A program made the translations under genes and the position numbers. A model generated the notes under the pieces. That model did not search any database and was not told the origin of the DNA. It was given only the letters and a program-made list of their open reading frames with translations. Below, one piece after another: positions 63,304 to 64,000 of a stretch of 64,000 bases of DNA; positions within the stretch are counted from its first letter, which is position 1, and each line of letters starts with the position of its first letter. Source of the stretch: an uncultured Pseudomonadota bacterium (GTDB taxonomy: Bacteria > Pseudomonadota > Gammaproteobacteria > Steroidobacterales > Steroidobacteraceae); NCBI GenBank assembly GCA_903828595.1, contig CAIKMS010000019.1, forward strand, positions 27,845 to 91,844, given 5' to 3'.

Positions 63304-63420
63304 GATGACTACCTCGGATAATTGCAGAACAACGAGCCGACCTGTCCAAACAGGCAGCATCGTATCGTGCTTTGTCACGTCAGTCGGGAGAAAACGGCGC
63401 CTTTTGCGCGAAAGACCCCC

Positions 63421-63457
63421 AAAAACAAAAGCCCCGTACGCGAACGTACGGGGCTTT
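63421..63457 (-). terminator. rRNA operon intrinsic terminator
   Basis: Ten-base arms GCCCCGTACG and CGTACGGGGC, extended by AAA/TTT, flank a four-base loop. The minus strand continues with TGTTTTT. It lies just after the 5S rRNA and ends rrn transcription before hemH. Confidence 0.92.
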
Positions 63458-63469
63458 CGGGTTTAAGAC

Positions 63470-63585
63470 CCTGGCAGCGACCTACTCTTACATGGCCTAC
63501 GGCCACACTACCATCGGCGCAGAACATTTTCACTTCCGAGTTCGGAATGGGATCGGGTGGTTCCTGTTCGCTATGGCCGCCAGGG
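63470..63585 (-). rRNA. rrf: 5S ribosomal RNA
   Basis: About 116 bases. The 5' CCTGGCGGCC pairs with the 3' end GCTGCCAGG, and the core reads CCGATCCCATTCCGAACTCG, GTGAAA and GCCGATGGTAGTGTGG, the standard bacterial 5S sequence. Ends are placed by the terminal helix and may be off by a base or two. Confidence 0.95.
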
Positions 63586-63741
63586 AAACTGGTTAAGACG
63601 CGTAAGCCAACCAGGCTTACGGTCATTAATTCGGCAAATTTGTGAAGACGCAATTATTTTTTGATTCTCTAGTCTTGATCTTAGTGTCGATCGAGAACTA
63701 GTCATCTCAATGCACCCTGCCATGCAGAGCGCTTGAGGTTA

Positions 63742-64000
<259 letters not shown>

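Overview
The window is a chromosomal segment of a polar-flagellate gammaproteobacterium, probably near the Xanthomonadales/Nevskiales. Pointers are a FleQ-type flagellar master regulator beside an atypical tetrameric-type PilZ protein, sigma-54 (-24/-12) and sigma-28 promoters in the flagellar locus, a type III pantothenate kinase, a monomeric isocitrate dehydrogenase and a periplasmic KatG. The genus cannot be fixed by eye. No transposase, integrase, phage gene or CRISPR array was seen.

Region 1 (1-20.6 kb) is a flagellar regulon. On the minus strand, in transcription order, are flgB-C-D-E-F-G-H-I-J-K-L (rod, hook, rings, junction), then fliC, flaG, fliD, fliS, fliT, a tPilZ protein and the N-terminal part of fleQ, which runs off the left edge. 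On the plus strand, divergent from flgB, are flgA, flgM, flgN, a CsrA variant with an RsmN/RsmF-like insertion, and a small PilZ protein. I read a near-perfect sigma-54 promoter before flgB, a second one ending almost at the flgA start codon, and sigma-28 promoters before fliC and flgM. The flgB-flgA gap also holds a GC-rich, hairpin-rich stretch bounded by an AT-rich segment and a terminator-like hairpin, a possible small RNA.

Region 2 (20.7-24.9 kb) carries a YhhQ-type queuosine-precursor transporter, an exported phosphodiesterase-family protein with an altered metal ligand, and a six-repeat Kelch-like lipoprotein.

Region 3 (25.1-41.3 kb) is the most unusual part. Three adjacent minus-strand genes encode proteins built of one, two and three copies of the same module: a TPR array followed by a GT9/heptosyltransferase-like domain. 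They face a plus-strand TPR-GT41 (O-GlcNAc-transferase-like) gene and a small methyltransferase gene. With the neighbouring flagellin genes this suggests a flagellin or surface-protein glycosylation locus growing by module duplication and gene conversion: a block of about 326 bp is about 98% identical between two of the genes.

Region 4 (41.3-58.4 kb) is metabolic and accessory: exported KatG with an OxyR-like operator, M1 aminopeptidase, monomeric Icd, an SDR, a Tat-exported M20-family protein lacking metal ligands, a STAS-kinase fusion, the divergent operon of circularly permuted ATP-grasp, alpha-E and transglutaminase-like proteins, a CDF-family protein without the usual metal sites, and AmtB.

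Region 5 (58.9-64 kb) holds tRNA-Thr(UGU), a SPOR-domain protein, coaX, birA, plsY and hemH as a tight minus-strand run, then 5S rRNA and the 3' end of 23S rRNA on the same strand, so the rest of the rrn operon lies beyond the right edge.
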